A DNA stretch of 36,591 nt from the NCBI GenBank assembly GCA_038232515.1, contig JBBSHS010000019.1, positions 1-36,591 of the forward strand, in the 5' to 3' direction. This DNA comes from JBBSHS01 sp038232515 (GTDB lineage Bacteria; Actinomycetota; Acidimicrobiia; Acidimicrobiales; JAUJNH01). Each line of letters begins with the position of its first letter. Position 1 is the first letter of the stretch. The translations under genes were made by a program, and so were the position numbers. The notes below the pieces were generated by a model that saw nothing but the letters and a program-made list of their open reading frames with translations, was not told the DNA's origin and searched no databases. Of this stretch, positions 22,988 through 32,270 are shown piece by piece.

Positions 22988-24313
22988 ATGGCTGAGGGGC
23001 AGATCTCCGTCTTCCTGGCGGATGACAACCTTCTGGTGCGTGAAGGGGTGCGGGCCCTGCTCAAACTGGAGAACGATCTCACGGTGGTGGGCGTGGCCGC
23101 CGACTACGACAGCCTGGTGGCCGGGGCCGAGGCGGCCGCCCCCCAGGTGCTCGTCACCGACATCCGCATGCCGCCGTCGTTCCAGCGCGAGGGCATCGAC
23201 GCGGCCAAGGAGCTGCGCAAGCGCCACCCCGGCACCGGGGTGGTGGTCCTTTCGCAGTACGACGATCCCGAGTACGCCATCTCTCTGCTGGCCGAAGGGT
23301 CGGCCGGTTACGCCTACCTGCTCAAGGACCGGCTGGCCGAGGGCGACCAGCTGGCCCGGGCTGTGCGGGAGGTGGCCACCGGCGGCTCCATGCTCGACCC
23401 GGCCATCGTGGCCGCGCTGGTCAACCCGGTCGCCAAGGGGAGCGAGCTGACCGGCGCCGAGGACGACCTGCTGCGCATGGTGGCCCAGGGCCGGCCCATC
23501 AAGGCCATCGCCGCCGCCCAGGACACCACCGCCGAGGCCGTGGCCGACGCCGTCGAGCGCCTCTTCCTCAAGCTGGCCCAGGAGGCGAGCTCGGGCACGG
23601 CCGGCTCGCTGCGGCGCCTACGCCTCCTGCACCAGGCCATCGTGGAGCGCGAGGAGCAGGGCGAGACCCTGAGCCGGCTGCTGCCCGGAGGGGTGGCCGA
23701 CAAGCTGCGGCGCGAGGGCCGCCGCATCGGCCAGACCGAGACCCTCGACGTCACCGTGCTGATGTCGGACATCCGTGGTTACTCCACCATCGCCGAGCAC
23801 GCCGACCCGAGCGTGCTGGCGGGCCAGCTCAACGAGCACCGGGCGGAGATGAACCGGGCCATCCTCGACGTGGGCGGCACGGTGATGCAGTTCGTGGGTG
23901 ACGCGGTGATGGCCGTCTTCGGCGCGCCCCTGCCCCAGGCCGACCACGCCACCCTGGCGGTGGCCGCCGCCTGCGCCATGCACGCCGGCCAGTCCAAGGT
24001 CAACGCCGGTTGGCGAGCCGGGGGACTGCCCGCCTTCGAGCTGGGCATCGGGCTGTCGACCGGCCCGGTGGCGGCGGCCATGCTGGGCTCGGACGAGAGG
24101 CTCGAGTACACCCTCGTGGGCGACACCGTGAACCTCAGCCAGCGCCTGCAGCAGTGGGCCGAGCCGGGCCAGACCGTGGTCAGCGAGGCGACCGGCGCGG
24201 CGCTGGACGGCCGGGTCGCCCTCGAGGCGCTGGAACCCGCCCTGGTCAAGGGGCGCGACACCCTGGTGCGGGCCTTCCGGCTCGCCGACACCCATCCTCA
24301 GGAGAACCCATGA
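22988..24313 (+). CDS. Response-regulator receiver / LuxR-like HTH / class III nucleotide cyclase fusion
   Basis: From the ATG at 22988 (GGGGGATGG upstream) the protein has 441 residues in three parts. Residues 1-125 are a NarL-type receiver with D12/D13, phospho-acceptor D58 (VLVTDIRMPP) and K113. Residues about 152-198 match a LuxR/GerE helix-turn-helix (SELTGAEDDLLRMVAQG... LFLKL), but the recognition helix (TTAEAVADAVERL) is acidic and unlikely to bind DNA. A helical linker leads to a class III cyclase at 250-440 with metal aspartates D261 (MSDIRGYS) and D305 (VGDAVMAVFGA) and transition-state N382/R386 (VNLSQRL). EYTLVGD has Thr375 where many cyclases have Asp, as in class IIIb adenylate cyclases. 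It probably makes cAMP when phosphorylated. Its stop overlaps the ATPase gene start (ATGA). Confidence 0.9.
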   Translation: MAEGQISVFLADDNLLVREGVRALLKLENDLTVVGVAADYDSLVAGAEAAAPQVLVTDIRMPPSFQREGIDAAKELRKRHPGTGVVVLSQYDDPEYAISLLAEGSAGYAYLLKDRLAEGDQLARAVREVATGGSMLDPAIVAALVNPVAKGSELTGAEDDLLRMVAQGRPIKAIAAAQDTTAEAVADAVERLFLKLAQEASSGTAGSLRRLRLLHQAIVEREEQGETLSRLLPGGVADKLRREGRRIGQTETLDVTVLMSDIRGYSTIAEHADPSVLAGQLNEHRAEMNRAILDVGGTVMQFVGDAVMAVFGAPLPQADHATLAVAAACAMHAGQSKVNAGWRAGGLPAFELGIGLSTGPVAAAMLGSDERLEYTLVGDTVNLSQRLQQWAEPGQTVVSEATGAALDGRVALEALEPALVKGRDTLVRAFRLADTHPQENP

Positions 24314-25041
24314 ACGTGCTGGAGACCGTCGGCCTGCGCAAGACCTACCAGTCCGAGGGCGTACCCGTGCGGGCCCTGCGGGGCGTGGACGTGCACGTGG
24401 CCCAAGGCGAGTTCGTCGCCGTGATGGGGCCCTCGGGGTGCGGCAAGTCGACGCTGCTCAACCTGGCAGCCGGGCTCGACAGCCCCAGCGACGGGCAGAT
24501 CTCGGTGGCCGGCGAGTCCCTCGTGGGCAGGGACGAGAACCAGTTGGCCCGCATGCGCCGGGCTCACATCGGCATCGTGTTCCAGTTCTTCAACCTGCTC
24601 GAGGGCATGAGCGTGCTGGAGAACGTCGCCCTGCCGGCCGTCATCGCCGGCTCGTCGCGCAAGCAGGCCGAAAGTCGGGCCCGCGATCTGCTCGACCTGC
24701 TGGGGCTGGCCGACAAGGCCAAGAGCGCACCGGGCGTCCTGTCCGGCGGCCAGCGCCAGCGCCTGGCCATCGCCCGGGCCCTGGCCAACAAGCCCACGCT
24801 GGTGCTGGCCGACGAGCCCACCGGCGCCCTCGACACCGAAGGGGGGGCCGAGGTGCTCGAGCTCTTCCGTCGCCTGCACGCCGACGGCCAGTCGATCGTC
24901 ATGGTCACCCACGACCGGGAGGTGGCGGCCGCCGCCGACCGCATCGTGGCCATGCGCGACGGCCGCATCGAGGACGGTTCCCCGCCGGCAGCCACATCGC
25001 CGTCCGCCGACCTGACTTTCCGCAGCACCACCGAGGCCTGA
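24310..25041 (+). CDS. ABC transporter ATPase, MacB/LolD type
   Basis: This 243-residue ATPase has Walker A at 40-48 (GPSGCGKST), Q-loop Q92, signature LSGGQ at 144-148, Walker B LVLADEP with catalytic E169, and switch H201 (VTHDRE). It closely fits the LolD/MacB/FtsE group, which partners FtsX-type permeases and drives extracytoplasmic movements such as lipoprotein release, toxin export or peptidoglycan hydrolase control. The C-terminus adds a Ser/Pro-rich tail of about 20 residues. The ATG overlaps the cyclase stop codon by 4 bp, and the first permease starts 6 bp after its end. It is the only ATPase for as many as six FtsX genes in the window, so it may be shared. Confidence 0.95.
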   Translation: MNVLETVGLRKTYQSEGVPVRALRGVDVHVAQGEFVAVMGPSGCGKSTLLNLAAGLDSPSDGQISVAGESLVGRDENQLARMRRAHIGIVFQFFNLLEGMSVLENVALPAVIAGSSRKQAESRARDLLDLLGLADKAKSAPGVLSGGQRQRLAIARALANKPTLVLADEPTGALDTEGGAEVLELFRRLHADGQSIVMVTHDREVAAAADRIVAMRDGRIEDGSPPAATSPSADLTFRSTTEA

Positions 25042-25047
25042 GCGCCG

Positions 25048-27501
25048 GTGACGGCCGTCTGGGCCTGCGTCCGGACCGACCTCCGCTCCCGACGACGGGC
25101 CTGGCTGGGCCTGGCGCTCATCGTGGGGCTGGCGGGCGCGGTCGTGCTCACCGCCGCAGCCGCCGCCCGCCGGACCGACACCGCCCTACCCCGGTTCATG
25201 GTGGCCAGCCGGGCCCCCGACGCCCTCATATCCCCGCAGGGGAACGGCCTGGGGGACTTCGACGCCGACGTGGCCAAGCTCCCCGAGGTGGCCGACCTTG
25301 GGGAGGTCGCAGGGACGCCGCTCGTCGGGATCGACGCGCAGGGCCACGTCGACCCGCAACTGGCCTCACCCCCGGCCAGTGTCGACGGACGCGTCGGCTA
25401 CGACATCTACCGCCCGAATGTGCTCTCGGGTCGGATGCCCCGCCCCGACCGGGAGACCGAGGTCCTGGCCATCGGGACGACGGCCAAACGCCTGCACCTG
25501 AAAGTGGGAAGCCGGCTGACCCTGGTCGAGCTCTCGGCCGAGGAGAACAACACGAACTCCTTCGACCCCCGGAGGGACCACCCCCGCCACACCTTCACGG
25601 TGGTCGGCGTCGCCACCATGGTCGACGACGTCGCCACCCGGCCTGCCGCGAGCGGCACCCACAACCTTTTGCTCACGCCGGCCTGGTTCAAGGCCCACGG
25701 CGACCCCTCCAACCTGGGCTACAGCGGCGCGTTCGTCCGCCTCCGGCCCGGTGCCGACCTCGCCCGGCTGCGCCAGGAGGTCGACCAGGTGGCCAGCCGG
25801 CACCCCGAGGCCGGGTCCGGCGTGTTCTTCTCGACCTACGCCGACCGCTACCGGGCCGAGCGGCGGTTCACCCGGTCCCAGGCCGTCGCTCTCGGGCTCT
25901 TCGCTGTGCTGGCGGGTGCCGCCGCCCTCCTGATCGTCGGGCAGGCCATGACCCGCCACCTCGCCTCCGGCGCCGCTGACCACCCCACCCTGCGGGCCCT
26001 GGGCATGGCGCGGGGCCAGGTACTGGCCGCCTCCATGATCCCCGCAGCGGGCGCCGCCAGCGCCGGCGCCGTCCTGGCCGCAGGCCTCGCCGCTCTGGCC
26101 TCCCCGCTGGGCCCGGTCGGGACTGCCCGCCTGGCCGAGCCTCACCCGGGCGTGGCCGTGAACCTGGGCCTGCTGGGCGTGGGCGCCTCCGTCATCGCCG
26201 CGCTGCTGGCCGCCTGGGTCGCCCTTCCCGCCTGGCGGACGGCTTCCGCGGCCGAGCCCGCGTCCGGCGCCTCCAGCGGGACCGCGACCGGGTGGGCCGG
26301 CAGCGTGACCCGGGCCGTCGAGCGCAGCGGCCTCCCGCCGAGCGCCGCCGTCGGCGCCCGCATGGCGCTCGAGCCGGGCAGGGCTCGGACGGCGGTGCCG
26401 GTGCGCAGCGCCGTGGTCGGGTCCGTGCTGGGCTTGGCCGCGCTGGTGGCGGCGTTCTGCTTCGTCACCGACCTGGGCCATCTGGTGTCCACGCCTCACC
26501 TGTACGGGACGACGTGGGACCTGGGCCTCGACGCCCAGTCCGGGTTCGGGTCGTTCAGCCCCGACCAGGTGGGCGCCGTGCTGGCATCGGCTCCCGATGT
26601 GGCCGCCTCCGCCGGCGGCCAGTACGGCAGCCTGACCATCGGGGGACGAGCCGTCGCCGCGGTGGGGCTCGACGACCTGCGCGGCCACCTGTTCCCCACC
26701 CTCCTGGAGGGGCGGCGCCCGGCGGGCCCGGACGAGATCGTCCTCGGCACCAACACCCTGCGCCGGGCCCACCGCTCGGTGGGCCAGTCCGTCGACGTCG
26801 ACGCCGGGGCCGGGGCCCGGCCCATGCGGATCGTGGGCCGGGCCGTGTTCCCGGCGCTCGGACGGGGGGACTTCTCGGCCACCGACCTGGGAGAGGGAGC
26901 GGCCACCACCGCGGCCGTGCTCGCCTCACCCGACGCCCCGCCCGGCAGCTACAACTTCATGCTCCTCCGCCTGGCCCCGGGCGCCGACCGGCACGCCGCC
27001 ATCGTCCGCCTGGGGCAGACAGCGGCCGGCTCCGGCTGCGTTCCCGGCCAGTGCCCGGCGGTGACGCCGCGACCGGCCGACATGCAGAGCTTCGCCAGCG
27101 TGCGCTGGACGCCGGTGGTGCTGGCCGGGCTCCTCGCCCTCCTCGCCGCCGCTACCATCGGCCACGCCCTGGTCACCTCCGTGCGCCGCCGCCGGCGCGA
27201 CCTCGCCATCCTCAAGACCCTGGGCTTCGTCCGACGCCAGGTCTCCGCCGCGGTGGCCTGGCAGGCCACCACCCTGGTCGGGCTGGCCCTCCTGGTCGGC
27301 ATCCCCCTGGGCCTGGCCACCGGACGCTGGGGATGGGCCCTGTTCGCCCGCCAGCTGGGGGTGGGCAGCGAGACCAGTTTCCCCGCCCTCGCCGTGCTCG
27401 TCATGGTGCCAACCGCTCTGGTGGTGGCCAACCTGGTATCGGCTCTGCCCGCCCGGTCGGCGGGCCTGACGCGGCCGGCCCTGGTCCTGAGGTCGGAATA
27501 G
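25048..27501 (+). CDS. FtsX-type ABC permease 1 (two-unit)
   Basis: The GTG at 25048 lies 6 bp after the ATPase stop. The protein has 817 residues. The layout is one N-terminal helix (GLALIVGLAGAVVLTAAAAA), a large extracytoplasmic domain (about 40-260), three helices (LGLFAVLAGAAALLIVGQA and others), then MALEPGRARTAVPVRSAVVG with a further helix, a second extracytoplasmic domain, and three final helices with RRRRRDLAILKTLGFVRRQV. It ends PALVLRSE. This duplicated FtsX arrangement is typical of large actinobacterial MacB-like permeases. It is more distant from the next three copies than they are from each other and resembles the broken minus-strand permeases more. The substrate is unknown. 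The stop abuts the next ATG directly. Confidence 0.92.
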   Translation: MTAVWACVRTDLRSRRRAWLGLALIVGLAGAVVLTAAAAARRTDTALPRFMVASRAPDALISPQGNGLGDFDADVAKLPEVADLGEVAGTPLVGIDAQGHVDPQLASPPASVDGRVGYDIYRPNVLSGRMPRPDRETEVLAIGTTAKRLHLKVGSRLTLVELSAEENNTNSFDPRRDHPRHTFTVVGVATMVDDVATRPAASGTHNLLLTPAWFKAHGDPSNLGYSGAFVRLRPGADLARLRQEVDQVASRHPEAGSGVFFSTYADRYRAERRFTRSQAVALGLFAVLAGAAALLIVGQAMTRHLASGAADHPTLRALGMARGQVLAASMIPAAGAASAGAVLAAGLAALASPLGPVGTARLAEPHPGVAVNLGLLGVGASVIAALLAAWVALPAWRTASAAEPASGASSGTATGWAGSVTRAVERSGLPPSAAVGARMALEPGRARTAVPVRSAVVGSVLGLAALVAAFCFVTDLGHLVSTPHLYGTTWDLGLDAQSGFGSFSPDQVGAVLASAPDVAASAGGQYGSLTIGGRAVAAVGLDDLRGHLFPTLLEGRRPAGPDEIVLGTNTLRRAHRSVGQSVDVDAGAGARPMRIVGRAVFPALGRGDFSATDLGEGAATTAAVLASPDAPPGSYNFMLLRLAPGADRHAAIVRLGQTAAGSGCVPGQCPAVTPRPADMQSFASVRWTPVVLAGLLALLAAATIGHALVTSVRRRRRDLAILKTLGFVRRQVSAAVAWQATTLVGLALLVGIPLGLATGRWGWALFARQLGVGSETSFPALAVLVMVPTALVVANLVSALPARSAGLTRPALVLRSE

Positions 27502-29886
27502 ATGAGCGCCGTCCTCTTGCGGGCCAGGGCCGACCTGCGCGCCCACTGGCGGGCATGGGTGGGCCTGGCCCTGCTCGTCGGGGTGGTGGGCGGGGCCGTG
27601 ACCGCCGCCGCCGCTGGGGCCCGGCGCTCGGACTCCGCCTACCCGCGGTTCCTGGCCGCCACCAAGGCACCCGATGTCGAGGTTTTCTCCCAGGGCGGCG
27701 ACTCGCCCTTTGCCCAGATCCCCTTCGACCAGCTGGCCAAGCTGCCCCAGGTGGCAGCTGCCGCCCAGGGCACGTATTTCGGGGTGGCCGACATGCCCGA
27801 TGTCTCCCTGCTCGCCCCGATCGACTACGGCGAGGGCCGCACCATCCTGCGCCACAAGATGCTCGCCGGCCGCCAGCCCGACCCGCAGGCCGCCGACGAG
27901 GCGATGGCCAGCTTCACCCTGGCCAACCGGCACCACCTCCGGGTGGGCGACACCCTCCCCCTCTCGCTCACCGCTGTGGGCGACGACAACCCAGCTCCGG
28001 TGCCCGTGGTCCTCCGGGTCGTGGGCATCGAGGCGACAGCCGCCGAGTTCCCGCCCCAGTTCGGCTCGGGTTCCCTTCTGGCCTGGGCCACGCCGGCCTT
28101 CTTCCGGGCCCACGCCGACACCCTCAAGCACGAGGACGCCGTCGCTCTGCGCCTGCGCCGGGGCACCAGGGACGCTCCCGCGGTGCTGGACGAGATCCAG
28201 GGCCTGGCCGGCGGCAAACCGGCATCCGCCTATCCCATCACCGACCAGTCGTTGAACACCGAGCACTCCATCCACCTCCAGGCCCTGGCCCTGTGGGCCC
28301 TGGCCGGGCTGTTGGGTGTCGCCGCTCTGCTGGTCATCGCCCAGCTCCTGGTCCGCCAGGCCAATCTGGAGTCGGGTGACCACCCCGCCCTGCGGGCCCT
28401 GGGCATGAGCCATGGCCAGCTGTGGGCGCTGGGAATGGCCCGGGCCGCCGTGGTCAGCCTCCTCGGCGCGGCGGTGGCGGTGGTGGTGGCGGCCCTGCTT
28501 TCGCCCCTCACCCCGGTGGGCCTGGCCCGCATCGCCGAGCCCCGGCCCGGCTTCGCCCTTGACGCCGCCGCCCTCGGGTTGGGCGCCCTGGCCATCGTCG
28601 CGCTGGTGACGGCGGCGGCGGCGTGGCCGGCGTGGCGGGTGGCCGTGGGCCATGACGAGACCCAGCCTTCGTCGGTGACCGGGCGGGACCGGCCGTCGGC
28701 CCTGGCCGAGGCACTGGCACGGGCGGCCGCACCGGTCCCGGTGACCACCGGCGTGCGCCTGGCTCTGGAACCGGGCCGGGGGCGCACGGCGGTGCCGGTG
28801 CGCAGCACGGTGACGGGCGCGGTCATCGGGATCGTCGCCCTGGCCACCGCCTTCAGCTTCAGCGCCAGCCTCGGCCACCTCCTGGGCACCCCGCGGCTGT
28901 ACGGGGTCAACTGGGACGGCCGGGTCGCTGAGAACTCCGGGGAAAGCATCGCTCCCGCCCTGCCCGCCGTGGTCGGGGACGGCGACGTGGCCGACGTCTC
29001 GTCCGGCTACGCCGGCTTCTCGGTCGTCATAGGCACGCTCCGGGTGGAGGGCATCGCCGTGGCCCCCGACCGAGGCACGTCGCTGCAGCCCACACCGGTG
29101 GAGGGCCGGCTGCCCACCGAGCCGGACGAGGTCATGCTCGGCGGGCGGACCATGGCCGCCCTGCACGCCCACGTCGGCAGCACGGTGCCGGCCATCGTGG
29201 CCGACGCCACCCCGGGACCGCTCCCCCTGCGGGTCGTGGGCCAGGCCGTGTTCCCGGCCCTGAACAACGGCACCGGCATGGGCAAGGGCGTGGCCATGAC
29301 CCCCGACGGCTTCCGGCGCATGATCCCCAGTGGCGCCCCACCGCCCGACACCATCCTCGTCCGGTTCCGTGAGGGGACGAGCCCGCCCAGGGCTCTGGGC
29401 CAGCTGCAGCGGCAGGTAGCGGCGGTCGGCTCCTTCGACGTCCTGGCGCCGGACCGCCCGACCGACCTGGTCAACTTCGGCCGGGTCCGCAGCCTCCCGC
29501 TGGTGCTGGGCGGCCTGCTGGGCGTGTTCGCGGCGGCCACATTGGCCCACCTGCTGGTCACCTCGATCCGCCGGCGCCGGCGCGACCTGGCCGTGCTCAA
29601 GGTCCTAGGCCTGGTGCCCGCCCAGGTCCGGGCCACCGTGGCCTGGCAGGCGACCACGCTGGCGCTGGTGGCCGTGGCCGTGGGCCTTCCCCTGGGCGTG
29701 GTGGCCGGACGCCTGGTGTGGCGGCTGTTCGCCGGCCAACTCGGCGTCCGGCCCGAGCCGGCCGTGCCCCTGCTGGCCCTCGGCCTCCTGGCCCTGGCCA
29801 CGCTGGTGGTGGCCAACCTGGTGGCCGTGCTGCCGGCGCGGTCGGCGGCCCGCACCCAGGCCGCCCTCGTGCTGAGGTCGGAGTGA
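27502..29886 (+). CDS. FtsX-type ABC permease 2 (two-unit)
   Basis: This 794-residue permease begins with the ATG immediately after the preceding TAG, with GAGG about 10 bp upstream. It has an N-terminal helix (WVGLALLVGVVGGAVTAAAA), AGARRSDSAYPRFLAATKAP, then the same two-unit FtsX plan as permease 1. The first extracytoplasmic domain contains the shared segment KLPQVAAAAQGTYFGVAD. The final stretch is RRRRRDLAVLKVLGLVPAQV, ending AALVLRSE. It is one of three closely similar neighbours; the last 150 residues of permeases 2 and 3 are almost identical. The differences concentrate in the extracytoplasmic domains, which suggests the copies bind different partners. Its stop overlaps the next GTG (GTGA). 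Confidence 0.93.
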   Translation: MSAVLLRARADLRAHWRAWVGLALLVGVVGGAVTAAAAGARRSDSAYPRFLAATKAPDVEVFSQGGDSPFAQIPFDQLAKLPQVAAAAQGTYFGVADMPDVSLLAPIDYGEGRTILRHKMLAGRQPDPQAADEAMASFTLANRHHLRVGDTLPLSLTAVGDDNPAPVPVVLRVVGIEATAAEFPPQFGSGSLLAWATPAFFRAHADTLKHEDAVALRLRRGTRDAPAVLDEIQGLAGGKPASAYPITDQSLNTEHSIHLQALALWALAGLLGVAALLVIAQLLVRQANLESGDHPALRALGMSHGQLWALGMARAAVVSLLGAAVAVVVAALLSPLTPVGLARIAEPRPGFALDAAALGLGALAIVALVTAAAAWPAWRVAVGHDETQPSSVTGRDRPSALAEALARAAAPVPVTTGVRLALEPGRGRTAVPVRSTVTGAVIGIVALATAFSFSASLGHLLGTPRLYGVNWDGRVAENSGESIAPALPAVVGDGDVADVSSGYAGFSVVIGTLRVEGIAVAPDRGTSLQPTPVEGRLPTEPDEVMLGGRTMAALHAHVGSTVPAIVADATPGPLPLRVVGQAVFPALNNGTGMGKGVAMTPDGFRRMIPSGAPPPDTILVRFREGTSPPRALGQLQRQVAAVGSFDVLAPDRPTDLVNFGRVRSLPLVLGGLLGVFAAATLAHLLVTSIRRRRRDLAVLKVLGLVPAQVRATVAWQATTLALVAVAVGLPLGVVAGRLVWRLFAGQLGVRPEPAVPLLALGLLALATLVVANLVAVLPARSAARTQAALVLRSE

Positions 29887-32270
29887 GCGCCGTCATCCTC
29901 CGGGCCCGGGCCGACCTGCGGGCCCACTGGCGGGCCTGGGTGGGCCTGGCCCTGCTGCTGGGCATGGCCGGCGGAGCGGTGACGGCGGCGGCGGCCGGGG
30001 CCCGGCGCACCGACAGCGCCTACCCGCGCCTCCTGGCCGCCACCCGGGCCCCCGACGTCGAGGTCTTCTCCGACCCCACCGACCCCACCTCCGCCTTCGC
30101 CTCCATCCCTTTCGACCAGCTGGCCCGCCTCCCCCAGGTGGCCGAGGGGGCGCCGGCGGCCTTTTTCTCGGTGGTGGACCCGCCTGACGCCAGTCTCGTG
30201 GCCGGGCCCGACGACCGACTGGGGCGCTCGGTCGGGCGCCACAAGATTCTCGCCGGCCGCCAGCCCCGGCCCGACAGGGTCGACGAGATGATGGCCAGCT
30301 TCACCCTGGCCAGCCAGCACCACCTGCGGGTCGGAGACAGCTTCGGGCTCTCGCTCGTCGCCGTCGGGGACAGCGACCCACCTCCGGTGACGGTGGAGCT
30401 ACGAGTGGTGGGGATCGAAGCGTCGGCGGGCGAGTTCCCGCCCCAGCCCGGCACCGGGGTCAACCCGGTGTGGGCCACGCCCGCCTTCTTCGCAGCCTAC
30501 GGCGACAAGGTGAAGGTCTACGACGCCACCGCACTGGGCCTGCGCCGTGGGGGCAGGGACGCGGCCGCCGTGGAAGGCGAGATCCAGCGCCTGGGCGGGG
30601 GCAGGCCCGTTGAGTCCTACATACTGAACGACCAGGCGACGAACACCGAGCACTCCATCCACCTCCAGGCCCTGGCCCTGTGGGTGCTGGCGGGGCTCTT
30701 GGCCCTTGCCGCCCTGTTGGTCGTCGCCCAGCTCCTCGCCCGCCAGGCCAATCTGGAGTCGGGCGACCACCCTGCCCTGCGGGCCCTGGGCATGAGCCGT
30801 GGCCAGCTGTGGGCGCTGGGGATGGCCCGGGCCGCCGTGGTCAGCCTCATCGGCGCGGCGGTGGCCGTGGCGGTGGCGGCCCTGCTCTCGCCCCTCACCC
30901 CGGTGGGCCTGGCCCGCACGGCCGAGCCCCATCCCGGGTTCGCCCTCGACGCCGCCGCCCTCGGTTTGGGCGCCCTCGCCGTCGTCGCGCTGGTGTCGGC
31001 GGCAGCGGCGTGGCCCGCGTGGCGGGCAGCTGGGGCCAACGCCGGCCTCCAGCCCTCGACGGTGGTCGGGCAGGGACGACCGTCGGCCGTGGCCGAGGCC
31101 CTGTCACGGGCTGCCGCCCCCGTCCCGGTGACCACCGGCGTGCGCCTGGCCCTCGAACCGGGACGGGGCCGCACGGCCGTGCCGGTGCGCAGCACGGTCA
31201 CGGGGGCGGTCATCGGCATCGTGGCCCTGGCCACCGCCCTCAGCTTCAGCGCCAGCCTCGACCACCTCCTGGCCACCCCCCGCCTCTACGGGGTCAACTG
31301 GGACGGCCACGTCTTGGCCCTGGGCGGCAACAACGTTGCTCCCGCCCTGCCGGCTGTCACCCAGGACGTCGACGTGGCCGATGCTTCGTCGGGCTACTCC
31401 GGCTTTCCCATGGTCATCGGCACGGTCCGGGTCGACGGCATGGCGGTGACAGCGGAGCGAGGGACGTCGCTGGAGCCGATACCGGTGGAGGGCCGCCTGC
31501 CCAAAGAGCCGGACGAGGTCATGCTCGGCGGCAGGACGATGGCCGCCCTTCACGCCCATGTCGGCAGCACGGTGCGGGCCATCGTGGCCGACGCCACCCC
31601 CGACCCTCTCCCGCTGCGGGTCGTCGGCCGGGCGGTGTTCCCGAACCTGGGCGACGCCATCGGCCTGGGCAAGGGCGTGGCCATGACCCCCGACGGCCTT
31701 CGGCGCATGGTTGCCACCGGCGCCCCACCGATCGACACCATCCTTTTCCGCTTCCGACCCGGGATCAAGGCCTCCCGGGCCCTGGCCGAGCTGCAGCGTC
31801 GGCTCGGCCCTCTCGGGAGCGTCACCCAGGCGCCGGACCGCCCGACGGACCTGGTCAACTTCGGGCGGGTGCAGAGCTTCCCGCTGGTGCTGGGAGGCCT
31901 GCTGGGCGTGTTCGCGGCCGCCACCCTGGCCCACCTGCTGGTCACCTCGATCCGCCGGCGCCGGCGCGACCTGGCCGTGCTCAAGGTCCTGGGCCTGGTG
32001 CCGGCCCAGGTTCGGGCCACCGTGGCCTGGCAGGCGACCACGCTGGCGCTGGTGGCGGTGGCCGTGGGCCTGCCCCTGGGCGTGGTGGCGGGCCGCCTGG
32101 TGTGGCGGCTGTTCGCGAGCCAGCTGGGCGTCCGGCCCGAGCCGGCGTTACCCCTCCTGGCCCTCGGGCTGCTGGCCCTGGCCACGCTGGTGGTGGCCAA
32201 CCTGGTGGCGGTGCTGCCGGCCCGGTCGGCGGGCCGGACCCATCCGGCGCTCGTGCTGAGGTCGGAGTGA
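29883..32270 (+). CDS. FtsX-type ABC permease 3 (two-unit)
   Basis: The GTG at 29883 overlaps the previous stop by 4 bp and follows GAGG by 5 bp, giving 795 residues. The frame is open upstream, but those residues are antisense-like and not part of the family. The order of parts is as in permease 2. The first extracytoplasmic domain has the local sequence VEVFSDPTDPTSAFASIPFD and VVDPPDASLVAG. The C-terminal region with RRRRRDLAVLKVLGLVPAQV is nearly identical to permease 2. It ends HPALVLRSE and overlaps the next gene by GTGA. High nucleotide similarity across whole genes and identical junction sequence (CTGAGGTCGGAGTGAGC) indicate tandem duplication. Confidence 0.93.
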   Translation: MSAVILRARADLRAHWRAWVGLALLLGMAGGAVTAAAAGARRTDSAYPRLLAATRAPDVEVFSDPTDPTSAFASIPFDQLARLPQVAEGAPAAFFSVVDPPDASLVAGPDDRLGRSVGRHKILAGRQPRPDRVDEMMASFTLASQHHLRVGDSFGLSLVAVGDSDPPPVTVELRVVGIEASAGEFPPQPGTGVNPVWATPAFFAAYGDKVKVYDATALGLRRGGRDAAAVEGEIQRLGGGRPVESYILNDQATNTEHSIHLQALALWVLAGLLALAALLVVAQLLARQANLESGDHPALRALGMSRGQLWALGMARAAVVSLIGAAVAVAVAALLSPLTPVGLARTAEPHPGFALDAAALGLGALAVVALVSAAAAWPAWRAAGANAGLQPSTVVGQGRPSAVAEALSRAAAPVPVTTGVRLALEPGRGRTAVPVRSTVTGAVIGIVALATALSFSASLDHLLATPRLYGVNWDGHVLALGGNNVAPALPAVTQDVDVADASSGYSGFPMVIGTVRVDGMAVTAERGTSLEPIPVEGRLPKEPDEVMLGGRTMAALHAHVGSTVRAIVADATPDPLPLRVVGRAVFPNLGDAIGLGKGVAMTPDGLRRMVATGAPPIDTILFRFRPGIKASRALAELQRRLGPLGSVTQAPDRPTDLVNFGRVQSFPLVLGGLLGVFAAATLAHLLVTSIRRRRRDLAVLKVLGLVPAQVRATVAWQATTLALVAVAVGLPLGVVAGRLVWRLFASQLGVRPEPALPLLALGLLALATLVVANLVAVLPARSAGRTHPALVLRSE

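Noticed and set aside
26926..29550. 874-codon open frame on the minus strand
   Set aside because: It is antisense to two clear FtsX permease genes and gives Gly/Gln/His-rich sequence without a family signature.
29718..29882. Longer N-terminus for permease 3
   Set aside because: The extra 55 residues lie inside permease 2 in another frame and are Pro/Gly/Arg-rich. The GTG at 29883 has the GTGA overlap and matches the start of its paralogue.
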